DNA of 64,000 bases from positions 779,008-843,007 of the forward strand of contig NZ_FNOG01000001.1 in NCBI RefSeq assembly GCF_900106525.1. The letters run 5' to 3'. Numbering within the stretch: position 1 is the stretch's first letter; every line of letters starts with the position of its first letter. The DNA comes from Lysobacter enzymogenes. Its GTDB lineage: Bacteria > Pseudomonadota > Gammaproteobacteria > Xanthomonadales > Xanthomonadaceae. Under the pieces are notes generated by a model that was not told the origin of the DNA, did not search any database, and worked only from the letters and a program-made list of their open reading frames with translations. A program made the translations under genes and the position numbers. Shown one piece after another: positions 57,724 to 64,000 of the stretch.

Positions 57724-58389
57724 ATGGGACGCGTAAAGGGATGGATCGCCGCGGGATTGTTGGCCTTGGCGTGCGCGCAGGCGCAGGCCGATCCGGCGCC
57801 GCCGCGCGATCCGGACGATCTGCTGGTGTTCGTCGGCGAAAAGGAGTCGGTGGTTGAGTTCGAACCGCAGTTGCCGCCGAACGTTTTGCTGATGGATGGC
57901 GCGTTCAAGGCCCGCTTCCGGGTGGTGCAGGTGCTGCACGGCCGCTACGACGGCGAGCGGATCGAGTTCGAGGCCTACGATCATTACTCCGAGCCGGGTT
58001 TCTCGTTCTTCCCGCACTCGTTGTTGTTCCTGGCGCGCGACGGCGAGCGCTACGTGCAGGTGAAGTACCAGTTCTACCCGGTGTTCCGCACCGCCGCGGG
58101 CGAATGGGCCGGTTGCGGTCCGTTGTCCGCGTGGGAACGCAAGGAGCGGCGCGGTATCGCCCCGGCGCGGCCGATGAGCTTCGGCGACGACGCCTATGTC
58201 CCACTGGACGCGTCTTGGACCCCGGTGTTTTCGCAAAAGCAGTTTCGACGTTCGGACTTCCGGGTCGAGGGGCGGCGCGCCTACTGTCTGCGCGGCGCGT
58301 CGGCGCAGGCCTTGTTCGAAGTCAAGAAACGCGGCGTGCTCAGGGACGATGGCTGGTTCGCGGATGAGCCGCGGACGTCCGCGCGTTGA
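57724..58389 (+). CDS. Exported WAGC-motif protein (paralogue 1)
   Basis: This 221-residue protein has a signal peptide ending around AQAQAD. The body has a VRVVQ-type beta strand region (FRVVQVLHGRYDGERIEFEA), a hydrophobic HSLLFLARDGERYVQVKYQF and EWAGCGPLS at about residue 135. A second protein encoded at 58746-59480 has the same succession (YRVEQWLHGRDQRAELEFDF, ALLFLRREGAG, GGWAGCAPVS). Family name unknown. GGAGG lies 5-6 bp before ATG 57724. It starts 49 bp after the ynfA-like gene. Confidence 0.75.
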   Translation: MGRVKGWIAAGLLALACAQAQADPAPPRDPDDLLVFVGEKESVVEFEPQLPPNVLLMDGAFKARFRVVQVLHGRYDGERIEFEAYDHYSEPGFSFFPHSLLFLARDGERYVQVKYQFYPVFRTAAGEWAGCGPLSAWERKERRGIAPARPMSFGDDAYVPLDASWTPVFSQKQFRRSDFRVEGRRAYCLRGASAQALFEVKKRGVLRDDGWFADEPRTSAR

Positions 58390-58745
58390 ATCTGCTGCCA
58401 CGCGCGGCCCGAGTTGCCGTGCCGTCATGCTCCGAAGCCCGACGCGAGCGTGCCGTAGCCGGCCTGCCGCGGCGCGATGCGCACAGCGGGCGAATCACAA
58501 CGAAGCGCTGATCGCCTGCGACCGGCCGGTTGCCTCGTCGAACGGCGCGGCGGCCTGAGTGCCGTGGTGGCCCCGCTGCTGCTGTTCGAGGAAGCGGTGC
58601 GGCAGCGGCAGTTGGCGCGGCAGTTGCGTTAAGCGCAGGCGCGGCGTGGGTCGCGCCTGCCGCTGCGCGCGGGCGCGTCGGCGGCGCGCTTGCGCGGGTT
58701 GCCGAGGCGGTCGAGTATGCAGCCACCTACGCAGCGGAGATCTGC
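58390..58745. other. 356-bp gap between paralogues, nothing identified
   Basis: This stretch between the two WAGC-family genes is GC-rich and contains no recognisable gene, hairpin or promoter. Short frames on both strands are Arg/Ala-rich and have no ribosome site. It may be decayed coding sequence, but no homology can be seen. Confidence 0.45.
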
Positions 58746-59480
58746 ATGAACCGGCATCCCTCGCGCCCGCATCCGGCGGTTGGCTTGCTGTGGGTGGCGC
58801 TGCTTTGCGCATGCGCCCGCGAACCCGCCGCACCGCAGGCCGACGCAGCGCCGCTGCCGGCGGCGCCTGCCGCGGCGCCGGCGCTCGATCCCGTCGCCGA
58901 CCTGGTCGTCGCGGTGGGCGAACGGATCTCGCTGGAGTCGATGGCCGCGCAGGACGACGAATGGGGCGGACGCTACCGCGCCCGATACCGGGTCGAGCAA
59001 TGGCTGCACGGACGCGATCAACGCGCGGAGTTGGAGTTCGACTTCCACCAGCACCTCGGCGAGCCCGAACTGCTGGGTTTCGCGCATGCGCTGTTGTTCC
59101 TGCGGCGCGAAGGCGCGGGCCTGGTCGAAGTCGCCCACTACCCGGTCTTCGCCGCCCGCGGCGGCGGCTGGGCCGGCTGCGCGCCGGTATCGCAGATGCA
59201 AGCGCGTCGCCGCACTGATCGGGCGGTTGCGGTGCCGAACGCGTTCGCGGGCGAGGCAGCCTACACCCAGTGGCTGCCGCCGGAGCCGGGTTCGTACCCG
59301 GCGCGGGATTTCCAGGTCGACGGCAATCGCATCCGCTGCCTGACCGGCACGCCGGTGCAGGCCTTGTACGAGTTGAACCAGGACATCCTGGCCACCGGCC
59401 TGGGGCCGGACTCGCTGACGCCCGAACAAGTCCAGGCGCTGACGTTGCCGGTGGCGCCCGCCGCGCCCGGCGGCGGCTGA
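58746..59480 (+). CDS. WAGC-motif lipoprotein (paralogue 2)
   Basis: This 244-residue protein has an N-terminal lipoprotein signal with lipobox LLCAC at residues about 20-24, so it is probably a membrane-anchored lipoprotein. A Pro/Ala spacer and a domain like that of the gene at 57724 follow (YRVEQWLHGRDQRAELEFDF, GGWAGCAPVSQMQ). The C-terminal RIRCLTGTPVQALYELNQDI resembles RAYCLRGASAQALFEVKKRG in the paralogue, so the whole fold is shared. One keeps a cleavable signal and one a lipobox, hinting at different locations. Function unknown. GGAG precedes ATG 58746 by 6 bp. Confidence 0.75.
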   Translation: MNRHPSRPHPAVGLLWVALLCACAREPAAPQADAAPLPAAPAAAPALDPVADLVVAVGERISLESMAAQDDEWGGRYRARYRVEQWLHGRDQRAELEFDFHQHLGEPELLGFAHALLFLRREGAGLVEVAHYPVFAARGGGWAGCAPVSQMQARRRTDRAVAVPNAFAGEAAYTQWLPPEPGSYPARDFQVDGNRIRCLTGTPVQALYELNQDILATGLGPDSLTPEQVQALTLPVAPAAPGGG

Positions 59481-59590
59481 GCGCCGGCGCCGCTGAATGT
59501 CGCGTCGACGACACTCCGCCGCAGCCGGCCGCGTTATGGTGAGCCGATAGCGAGACCGACCCAGCGCGCCGCCGGCGCGAGGAGACGCAG

Positions 59591-59896
59591 ATGAGCCAGC
59601 GCTTCCAGAATTTCCGCGAGTTCTACCCGTTCTACCTCAGCGAGCACAGCAACCGCACCAGCCGCCGGCTGCATTTCGTCGGCAGTTGCGGGGTGCTGGC
59701 GCTGCTGGCGCTGGCGATCGCGCAGGGGCGGCCGTGGCTGCTCTTGGCCGCCTTGGTGTGCGGCTACGGCTTCGCCTGGGTCGGGCATTTCTTCTTCGAG
59801 AAGAACCGGCCGGCGACGTTCAAGCACCCGTTGTATTCGTTCGCCGGCGACTGGGTGATGTTCAAGGACATCCTCACCGGCAAGATCAGGTTCTGA
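59591..59896 (+). CDS. DUF962/Mpo1-like membrane protein
   Basis: This 101-residue two-helix membrane protein carries the Mpo1/DUF962 signature: FYLSEHSNRTSRRLHFVGSC with the conserved His pair, a membrane helix, then WVGHFFFEKNRPATFKHPLY and SFAGDWVMFKDILTG. In yeast Mpo1 is an iron-dependent dioxygenase of fatty-acid alpha-oxidation; bacterial members are poorly studied but keep the His residues. The bacterial role is inference. ATG 59591 follows GGAGACGCAG. It lies 110 bp after the lipoprotein gene and 71 bp before the next exported-protein gene. Confidence 0.92.
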   Translation: MSQRFQNFREFYPFYLSEHSNRTSRRLHFVGSCGVLALLALAIAQGRPWLLLAALVCGYGFAWVGHFFFEKNRPATFKHPLYSFAGDWVMFKDILTGKIRF

Positions 59897-59967
59897 ACCG
59901 CGCTCCTCGCCGAGCGCACCCTTTCCAAGTCCGCGCGCGGCCGCCGCGCCGCGTACCCGATGCAAGG

Positions 59968-60549
59968 ATGCTGGCCGTGAAATCCCTGGCGTTCGCCGTT
60001 TTGAGCCTCGCCTGCGCCGCCGCGCGCGCGGCCGCGCCGAGCGCGCCGGACTTGCCGCTGCGCACCTCGCCGTGGCTGGAGGATGCGAAGGAGACCAAGA
60101 CTTGTACCTTGGTCGATGTCTGGGTGAACGGCACCGGCAAGGTCGGCTCGGGCCAGCGAGTGGCGACGGTCTGGCTCGCGCGCGAGGACGGGGGGGCCTA
60201 TCCGTCCGCCTGGCCGGCGTTGTATCTGTCCGTCGCCGGCCGCCCGTTGGCGCTGCGCCGCGAGGGCGCCGCCAGCGACATCGAAAGCCAGACCCTGCGC
60301 GAGCGCCGCGGCGCGGTGGTGCGGTGGTCGGCGCCGACCGAACGGGTCTCAGCCCGGCTGCAATTGCAGGCGCCGCGTCTGTACGCCGAACACGCCGACG
60401 GTTGGCGCCTGGTGCCGCCGGCCCAGGCCGTTCGGGCGCGCCAGGACGAGGAGGCGACCCGCACCGTCTGGAAAGGTCGGCTCAGCCTGGACCTGCGCGG
60501 CCGCTCCTGGGAGCGCGAGGTCGAGGTGGTGTCGACCTGTGCCCCCTGA
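59968..60549 (+). CDS. Exported protein of unknown function
   Basis: This 193-residue protein has a signal peptide (VKSLAFAVLSLACAAARAAA) and a mature part with one pair of Cys (KTCTLVDVWV and STCAP at the end) that could form a disulfide. Beta-strand patterns include LYLSVAGRPLALRREGAA. No family is recognised. The outer ATG 59968 is given. A GTG at 59977 (giving MKSLAF…) has AAGGA 8 bp before it and may be the true start. Confidence 0.7.
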   Translation: MLAVKSLAFAVLSLACAAARAAAPSAPDLPLRTSPWLEDAKETKTCTLVDVWVNGTGKVGSGQRVATVWLAREDGGAYPSAWPALYLSVAGRPLALRREGAASDIESQTLRERRGAVVRWSAPTERVSARLQLQAPRLYAEHADGWRLVPPAQAVRARQDEEATRTVWKGRLSLDLRGRSWEREVEVVSTCAP

Positions 60550-60592
60550 TCGGGCGGCGTACGCCCCCGCAGCGCTCGCCGGACCGGCTCGC

Positions 60593-61240
60593 TCAGCGTC
60601 TGGGCAGATAGGGCGCGATCTCGCCGATCGCCTGCGCCGCTGCGCGCGGATGGGCGTCTTGCGCCGCCAGCGCACGCCACTGGGCGAGGCTGTCGCAGGG
60701 CGCCATCAGGCCGCGCAGCCACTTCGCGTTGTCCCAGCCGCCGGGCAGGTCCGGATCGTCGGCCGGCGCGGGGACGCTGGCATCGAACCCGTTGAGGAAA
60801 AAGCGCCGGCCGCGACGGTCGAAGTGCAGGCCGACGCGCCCGTCGATCAGCACCGCGCCCTGGTCGGCGCCGACGAAGTGGAACCACTCGGTCTTCGCCG
60901 CCGGCCGGCGTGCGGCCAGCCACGGCAGCGCCTGCGCCAGCGGCAGGCCGCGCCCGCAGGCGAAGCTTGCGCCGAGATAGCGCCCGCGCAGGTAGAACGG
61001 CTTCAGCGTCAGCGCCCGCCAGCCGCCGCGATGGCGCAGCAGGACGTCGCCTTCGAGTTGCGCGGTCGCCCCCGGCTCCAGGCTGGAAGGTTGCCAGCCA
61101 TGGGCGAGAGCGGTGTCCAGGTCCCACTCCGGGTCGAGTCCGAAGGCCGCGGCCGACACCAGCCGGCCATGGTCGAGAAACTGCGTGAGCACGGCGCGCA
61201 GGCTCAGCGGTGCTCGCGTCGTGGGCGCGTAGCCGTTCAT
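60593..61240 (-). CDS. Conserved hypothetical protein (no family recognised)
   Basis: This 215-residue soluble protein has no signal peptide. It contains LLRHRGGWRALTLKPFYLRG, TEWFHFVGADQGAVLIDGRV and RRFFLNGFDASVPAPADDPD, and ends QAIGEIAPYLPRR. Trp/Phe-rich strands suggest a beta-rich domain. I cannot name a family. It is convergent with the exported protein at 59968 (43 bp) and 52 bp beyond the end of the DUF486-type gene on the same strand, so the two may be cotranscribed. Confidence 0.72.
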   Translation of the reverse strand: MNGYAPTTRAPLSLRAVLTQFLDHGRLVSAAAFGLDPEWDLDTALAHGWQPSSLEPGATAQLEGDVLLRHRGGWRALTLKPFYLRGRYLGASFACGRGLPLAQALPWLAARRPAAKTEWFHFVGADQGAVLIDGRVGLHFDRRGRRFFLNGFDASVPAPADDPDLPGGWDNAKWLRGLMAPCDSLAQWRALAAQDAHPRAAAQAIGEIAPYLPRR

Positions 61241-61292
61241 GTCCGCGCGCTCCCGCCGGTCCGCAAGCGGGGCTGCCTCGACCGGGGCCAGT

Positions 61293-61634
61293 TCAATCCA
61301 GGAAGATCAGCCACGCCGCCACCACGATCAGCCCGAACCCGGCCCAGTGGTTCCACTTCAGCGGCTGGCCGAGGTACCAGATCGAGAAGCAGGCGAACAC
61401 CAGCAAGGTGATGACCTCCTGCATGCCCTTGAGCTGCGGCGCCGAATAGACCGCGCTGCCCATGCGGTTGGCCGGCACCTGCAGGCAGTACTCGAACAAG
61501 GCGATGCCCCAGCTGACCGCGATGGCCACCGTCAGCGGCGCCGACTTGTACTTTAGGTGCCCGTACCAGGCGAAGGTCATGAAGATGTTGGAGCCGAGCA
61601 GCAGCAGGATCGGGTAGAGGCGGTCGGCGAGCAT
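61293..61634 (-). CDS. DUF486/DMT-type small membrane protein
   Basis: This 113-residue four-helix membrane protein resembles half-sized drug/metabolite transporters of DUF486. ILLLLGSNIFMTFAWYGHLK and AIAVSWGIALFEYCLQVPAN, then QLKGMQEVITLLVFACFSIW and NHWAGFGLIVVAAWLIFLD are typical. Proteins of this kind probably dimerise; their cargo is unknown. It is divergent from the OmpR-type regulator gene, whose ATG is 109 bp away. Confidence 0.92.
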   Translation of the reverse strand: MLADRLYPILLLLGSNIFMTFAWYGHLKYKSAPLTVAIAVSWGIALFEYCLQVPANRMGSAVYSAPQLKGMQEVITLLVFACFSIWYLGQPLKWNHWAGFGLIVVAAWLIFLD

Positions 61635-61677
61635 GCAAGGGCCACGGGGGCGGTTTGTGATGGACCTACAGTATGGC

Positions 61678-61725
61678 CTTCACGAACCGTCCACCTTGTG
61701 GAGGGCAATCTTCACAAAACTGAAG
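61678..61725. promoter_or_regulatory. Repeat motif upstream of the OmpR-type regulator
   Basis: Direct repeats CTTCACGAA (61678-61686) and CTTCACAAA (61710-61718) start 32 bp apart, about three helical turns. The second overlaps an inverted CTTCA…TGAAG (61710-61714 and 61721-61725). Between them CCAC-CTT-GTGG is a small palindrome (61691-61701). This is a candidate operator for autoregulation by the adjacent regulator. Confidence 0.4.
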
Positions 61726-61742
61726 GACAGTGGAGAGGCTGC

Positions 61743-62453
61743 ATGCAGGGTACGAGAGACGGGGGCCTGGTCCTCATCGTCGAAGACAACCGCAATATCT
61801 CCGAGATGGTGGGCGAGTACCTGGAAAGCCGAGGCTTCGAGGTCGACTACGCCGCCGATGGTCTGGACGGATACCGGTTGGCGACGGAGAACAGCTACGA
61901 CGTGGTCGTGCTGGATTTGATGCTGCCGCGCATGGACGGCATCGAGGTTTGCAAGAAGTTGCGCGAAGAAGCGCGAAAATCGACGCCGGTGCTGATGCTG
62001 ACCGCGCGCGACACCCTCGATGAGAAGCTCACCGGCCTGAGCGCCGGCGCCGACGACTACCTGACCAAGCCCTTCGCGATCCAGGAACTGGAAGCGCGCC
62101 TGCGCGCCCTGATCCGGCGCGAGCGCCGCCAGGTCGGCGGCGAGGTGCTCAAGGTCGCCGATCTGGTGCTAGACCCGGCCAGCCTGCGGGTCACCCGCGG
62201 CGGCAGCGAATTGCAGCTCTCGCCGATCGGCCTGCGCCTGCTGACCATCTTGATGCGCGAATCGCCGCGCGTGGTCAGCCGGCAGGAGATCGAGCGCGAG
62301 ATCTGGGGCAACGGCCTGCCCGATTCGGACACCTTGCGCAGCCATCTGTACAACCTGCGCAAGACCATCGACAAGCCCTTCGACAAGCAATTGCTGCATA
62401 CCGTGCAGAGCGCCGGCTACCGGGTGGCGGACATTTCGCAGCCGCCGGACTGA
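61743..62453 (+). CDS. OmpR/PhoB-type response regulator
   Basis: This 236-residue transcription regulator has a receiver domain (VLIVEDNRNISEMVGEYLES, phospho-acceptor Asp58 in VLDLMLPRMDGIEV, MLTARDTLDEK, DYLTKPFAIQEL) and a C-terminal winged helix (LQLSPIGLRLLTILMRESPR, SRQEIEREIWGNGLPDSDTL, LYNLRKTIDKPFDKQLLHTV). I cannot assign a named system. GGAGAGGCTGC precedes ATG 61743. The sensor kinase gene starts 24 bp after its stop. Confidence 0.93.
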   Translation: MQGTRDGGLVLIVEDNRNISEMVGEYLESRGFEVDYAADGLDGYRLATENSYDVVVLDLMLPRMDGIEVCKKLREEARKSTPVLMLTARDTLDEKLTGLSAGADDYLTKPFAIQELEARLRALIRRERRQVGGEVLKVADLVLDPASLRVTRGGSELQLSPIGLRLLTILMRESPRVVSRQEIEREIWGNGLPDSDTLRSHLYNLRKTIDKPFDKQLLHTVQSAGYRVADISQPPD

Positions 62454-62477
62454 TTGGACCGGTCCCCCGCCACCGCC

Positions 62478-63812
62478 ATGCCGCAAGGGCTACCGCGCAA
62501 GATCAAGCTTGCCTTCATCCTGCAAGCCTTGATCGGCAGCATAGCGATCACGCTGGGCATCCTCCTGGCGGGGCTGGCGGTGCGCCATGTGGTGCTCGAG
62601 CAGCGCATGCAGCGCGAGGCCGACGACTACTGGGACGGGCGCAAGCGCGATCCGGCCTATCCGCTGCCGCGCACCTCGACCACGCGCGGCCATTTCGTCC
62701 CCACCGGCGCCAGCGATTCGGTGCTGCCGGCGCAGATGCGCGGGGTCGACTCGGGCCTGCACAACCTGCCCGGCGGCGGCCGCGTGGTGCTGGTGGACCG
62801 GCGCGAGAGCGGCAGCTTCTACCTGGTGTATTCGACCTCGCTGATCGACGAGGCGATCCTCTACACCGGTTTGTTCTCGCTGCTGTTCTCGCTGCTGACC
62901 ACCTACCTGATTTCCTGGCATACCTACCGCACTTCCAAGCGCCTGGTCTCGCCGGTGAGTTGGCTGGCCAACGTGGTCTCGCAATGGGATCCGCGCGATC
63001 CCGACACCAGCCTGATCGAGCCGATCAAATTCCCCTACGACCCCGGCAGCGAAGTGCGCCGGCTGTCGAGCGCGCTCAGCGGCCTGGCCGAACGCGTCAG
63101 CGACTTCGTCCAGCGCGAGCGCGACTTCACCCGCGACGCCAGCCATGAGCTGCGCACGCCGCTGACGGTGATCCGCGTAGCCACCGACCTGATGCTGGCC
63201 GACCCCGACACCCCGGTGCGCGCGCAGCGCTCGCTGCTGCGGGTGCAGCGCGCCGGCCGCGACATGGAGGCGGTGATCGACGCCTTCCTGATCCTGGCGC
63301 GCGAATCCGATGTGGAGCCGCAATCGGAAGAATTCGCCGTGCGCGACATCGTCGACAACGAGATGGAGCGGATCCTGCCGCTGCTCAACGGCAAGCCGGT
63401 GGAACTGCATCTGTACGACGAAGGCGGCCCGCGCCTGACCGCGCCGCCGCATGCGCTGGGGGTGATGGTGGCCAACCTGCTCAGCAACGCGGTGCGCTTC
63501 ACCGACAGTGGCCGCATCGACGTGCGCCTGGGCCGCGACAGCATCGAGATCCGCGACACCGGCATCGGCATGTCGGTGGAGACCCTGACCAAGGCCTTCA
63601 CCCCGTTCTACCGCGCCGATTTCTCCGCCGGCGACGGCAAGGGCATGGGCTTGTCGATCGTGCGCCGGCTCGGCGAGCGCTTTGGCTGGCCGGTGACCCT
63701 GACCAGCGCGCCGGGGCAGGGCACCACCGCGGTGATCCGGTTCAAGCCGGGCCTGCCGCAACCGCCGGCGCCGCCGCCGAGCGCGCCGGTGCCGCGGGTG
63801 CCGGAGGCCTGA
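62478..63812 (+). CDS. Sensor histidine kinase of the OmpR-type pair
   Basis: This 444-residue membrane kinase has transmembrane helices near residues 12-36 and about 130-150. A short periplasmic region of about 90 residues lies between them. A HAMP-like segment follows (RTSKRLVSPVSWLANVV), then the phospho-acceptor His223 in DASHELRTPLTVIRVATDLM. ATPase boxes are NLLSNAVRFTD, RDTGIGM and GKGMGLSIVRRLGERFGWPV. A Pro-rich tail ends it. I chose ATG 62478; a TTG 24 bp upstream would add eight residues. It phosphorylates the regulator just upstream; the signal is unknown. Confidence 0.92.
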   Translation: MPQGLPRKIKLAFILQALIGSIAITLGILLAGLAVRHVVLEQRMQREADDYWDGRKRDPAYPLPRTSTTRGHFVPTGASDSVLPAQMRGVDSGLHNLPGGGRVVLVDRRESGSFYLVYSTSLIDEAILYTGLFSLLFSLLTTYLISWHTYRTSKRLVSPVSWLANVVSQWDPRDPDTSLIEPIKFPYDPGSEVRRLSSALSGLAERVSDFVQRERDFTRDASHELRTPLTVIRVATDLMLADPDTPVRAQRSLLRVQRAGRDMEAVIDAFLILARESDVEPQSEEFAVRDIVDNEMERILPLLNGKPVELHLYDEGGPRLTAPPHALGVMVANLLSNAVRFTDSGRIDVRLGRDSIEIRDTGIGMSVETLTKAFTPFYRADFSAGDGKGMGLSIVRRLGERFGWPVTLTSAPGQGTTAVIRFKPGLPQPPAPPPSAPVPRVPEA

Positions 63813-63876
63813 GGCCTCGGCCTCCTGCCGGGAACAGATAGCCCAGATCGCCGCATCGTTGGTGGGCGCAGCCGGC

Positions 63877-63966
63877 TTTTGTGGGAGGGACTTCAGTCCC
63901 GATGCTTTCCGTTCAGATCGCGGCGACCCGGCACAACAGCGTCGGGACTGAAGTCCCTCCCACAAG
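63877..63966. repeat. Palindromic intergenic repeat, family A (doublet)
   Basis: A full doublet with the GGGACTTCAGTCCCGATGCT arm at the left and its reverse complement at the right, around a spacer containing GTTCAGATCGCGGCGACC. It follows the sensor kinase gene by 64 bp. It is nearly the same as the copy at 12313-12399. Confidence 0.8.
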
Positions 63967-64000
63967 AGGTCCTTCCACAGAAGTCGCCTACCCACTGAAG

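Noticed and set aside
58340-58726. A 128-residue minus-strand frame between the WAGC genes
   Set aside because: Ala/Arg/Pro-rich shadow composition, overlaps the end of the upstream gene and has no ribosome site.

Overview
The window is a very GC-rich (by eye near 70%) proteobacterial chromosome segment. It is most consistent with Lysobacter or a close Xanthomonadaceae relative. The evidence is the gshB-tonB / pilGHIJ-chpA block, a RelA with a degenerate hydrolase region, many DUF and lipoprotein genes, and several families of intergenic palindromic repeats. The genus is an inference; there is no rRNA or other marker to settle it. I saw no tRNA, rRNA, insertion sequence, phage or CRISPR array.

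Layout. 1-5048: the 3' end of an unknown gene, a PhzF-family enzyme, a long AT-richer spacer, then a collagen-like surface protein next to an FhaC/ShlB-type outer-membrane transporter. 5286-12240: recQ, a Dps-type ferritin and the RNA helicase hrpA. 12471-17832: two paralogous exported proteins, relA and a TPR membrane protein, separated by palindromic repeats. 18189-27307: a rhamnosyltransferase-like enzyme, PBP1b with a tightly coupled TPR lipoprotein (LpoP-like), a YoaA/DinG helicase, a VOC protein, tsaB and an exported protein. 27435-29278 (minus strand): gshB-tonB, divergent from the Pil-Chp twitching-motility cluster.

29612-43101 is the Pil-Chp chemosensory system: pilG, pilH, pilI, pilJ, a 2331-residue chpA, a CheB-like protein and a CheW-like ChpC. 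No pilK methyltransferase is present. The CheB-like protein has lost the residues expected of a methylesterase, so receptor methylation appears to be absent or rewired. ChpA carries an unusual charged coiled-coil repeat of about 400 residues. The cluster is followed by an HGSNAT-like acyltransferase and a 709-bp non-coding leader with two strong hairpins.

44953-51874 is the most interesting accessory locus: an OprP-like porin, a membrane CheA-like kinase with an internal Hpt, a CheY-like regulator, a CheX phosphatase, and a second paralogous membrane kinase whose phospho-acceptor His is Arg. No chemoreceptor or CheW is encoded with it. It looks like a self-contained phosphorelay with a pseudokinase-like partner.

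52040-63812: rsmE-bioA on the minus strand, the nudE-cysQ-mazG operon, several small exported or membrane proteins (YnfA, Mpo1-like, a DUF486-type protein, two paralogous WAGC proteins), and an OmpR-type two-component pair. Palindromic repeats recur in gaps throughout and are especially common at gene ends.
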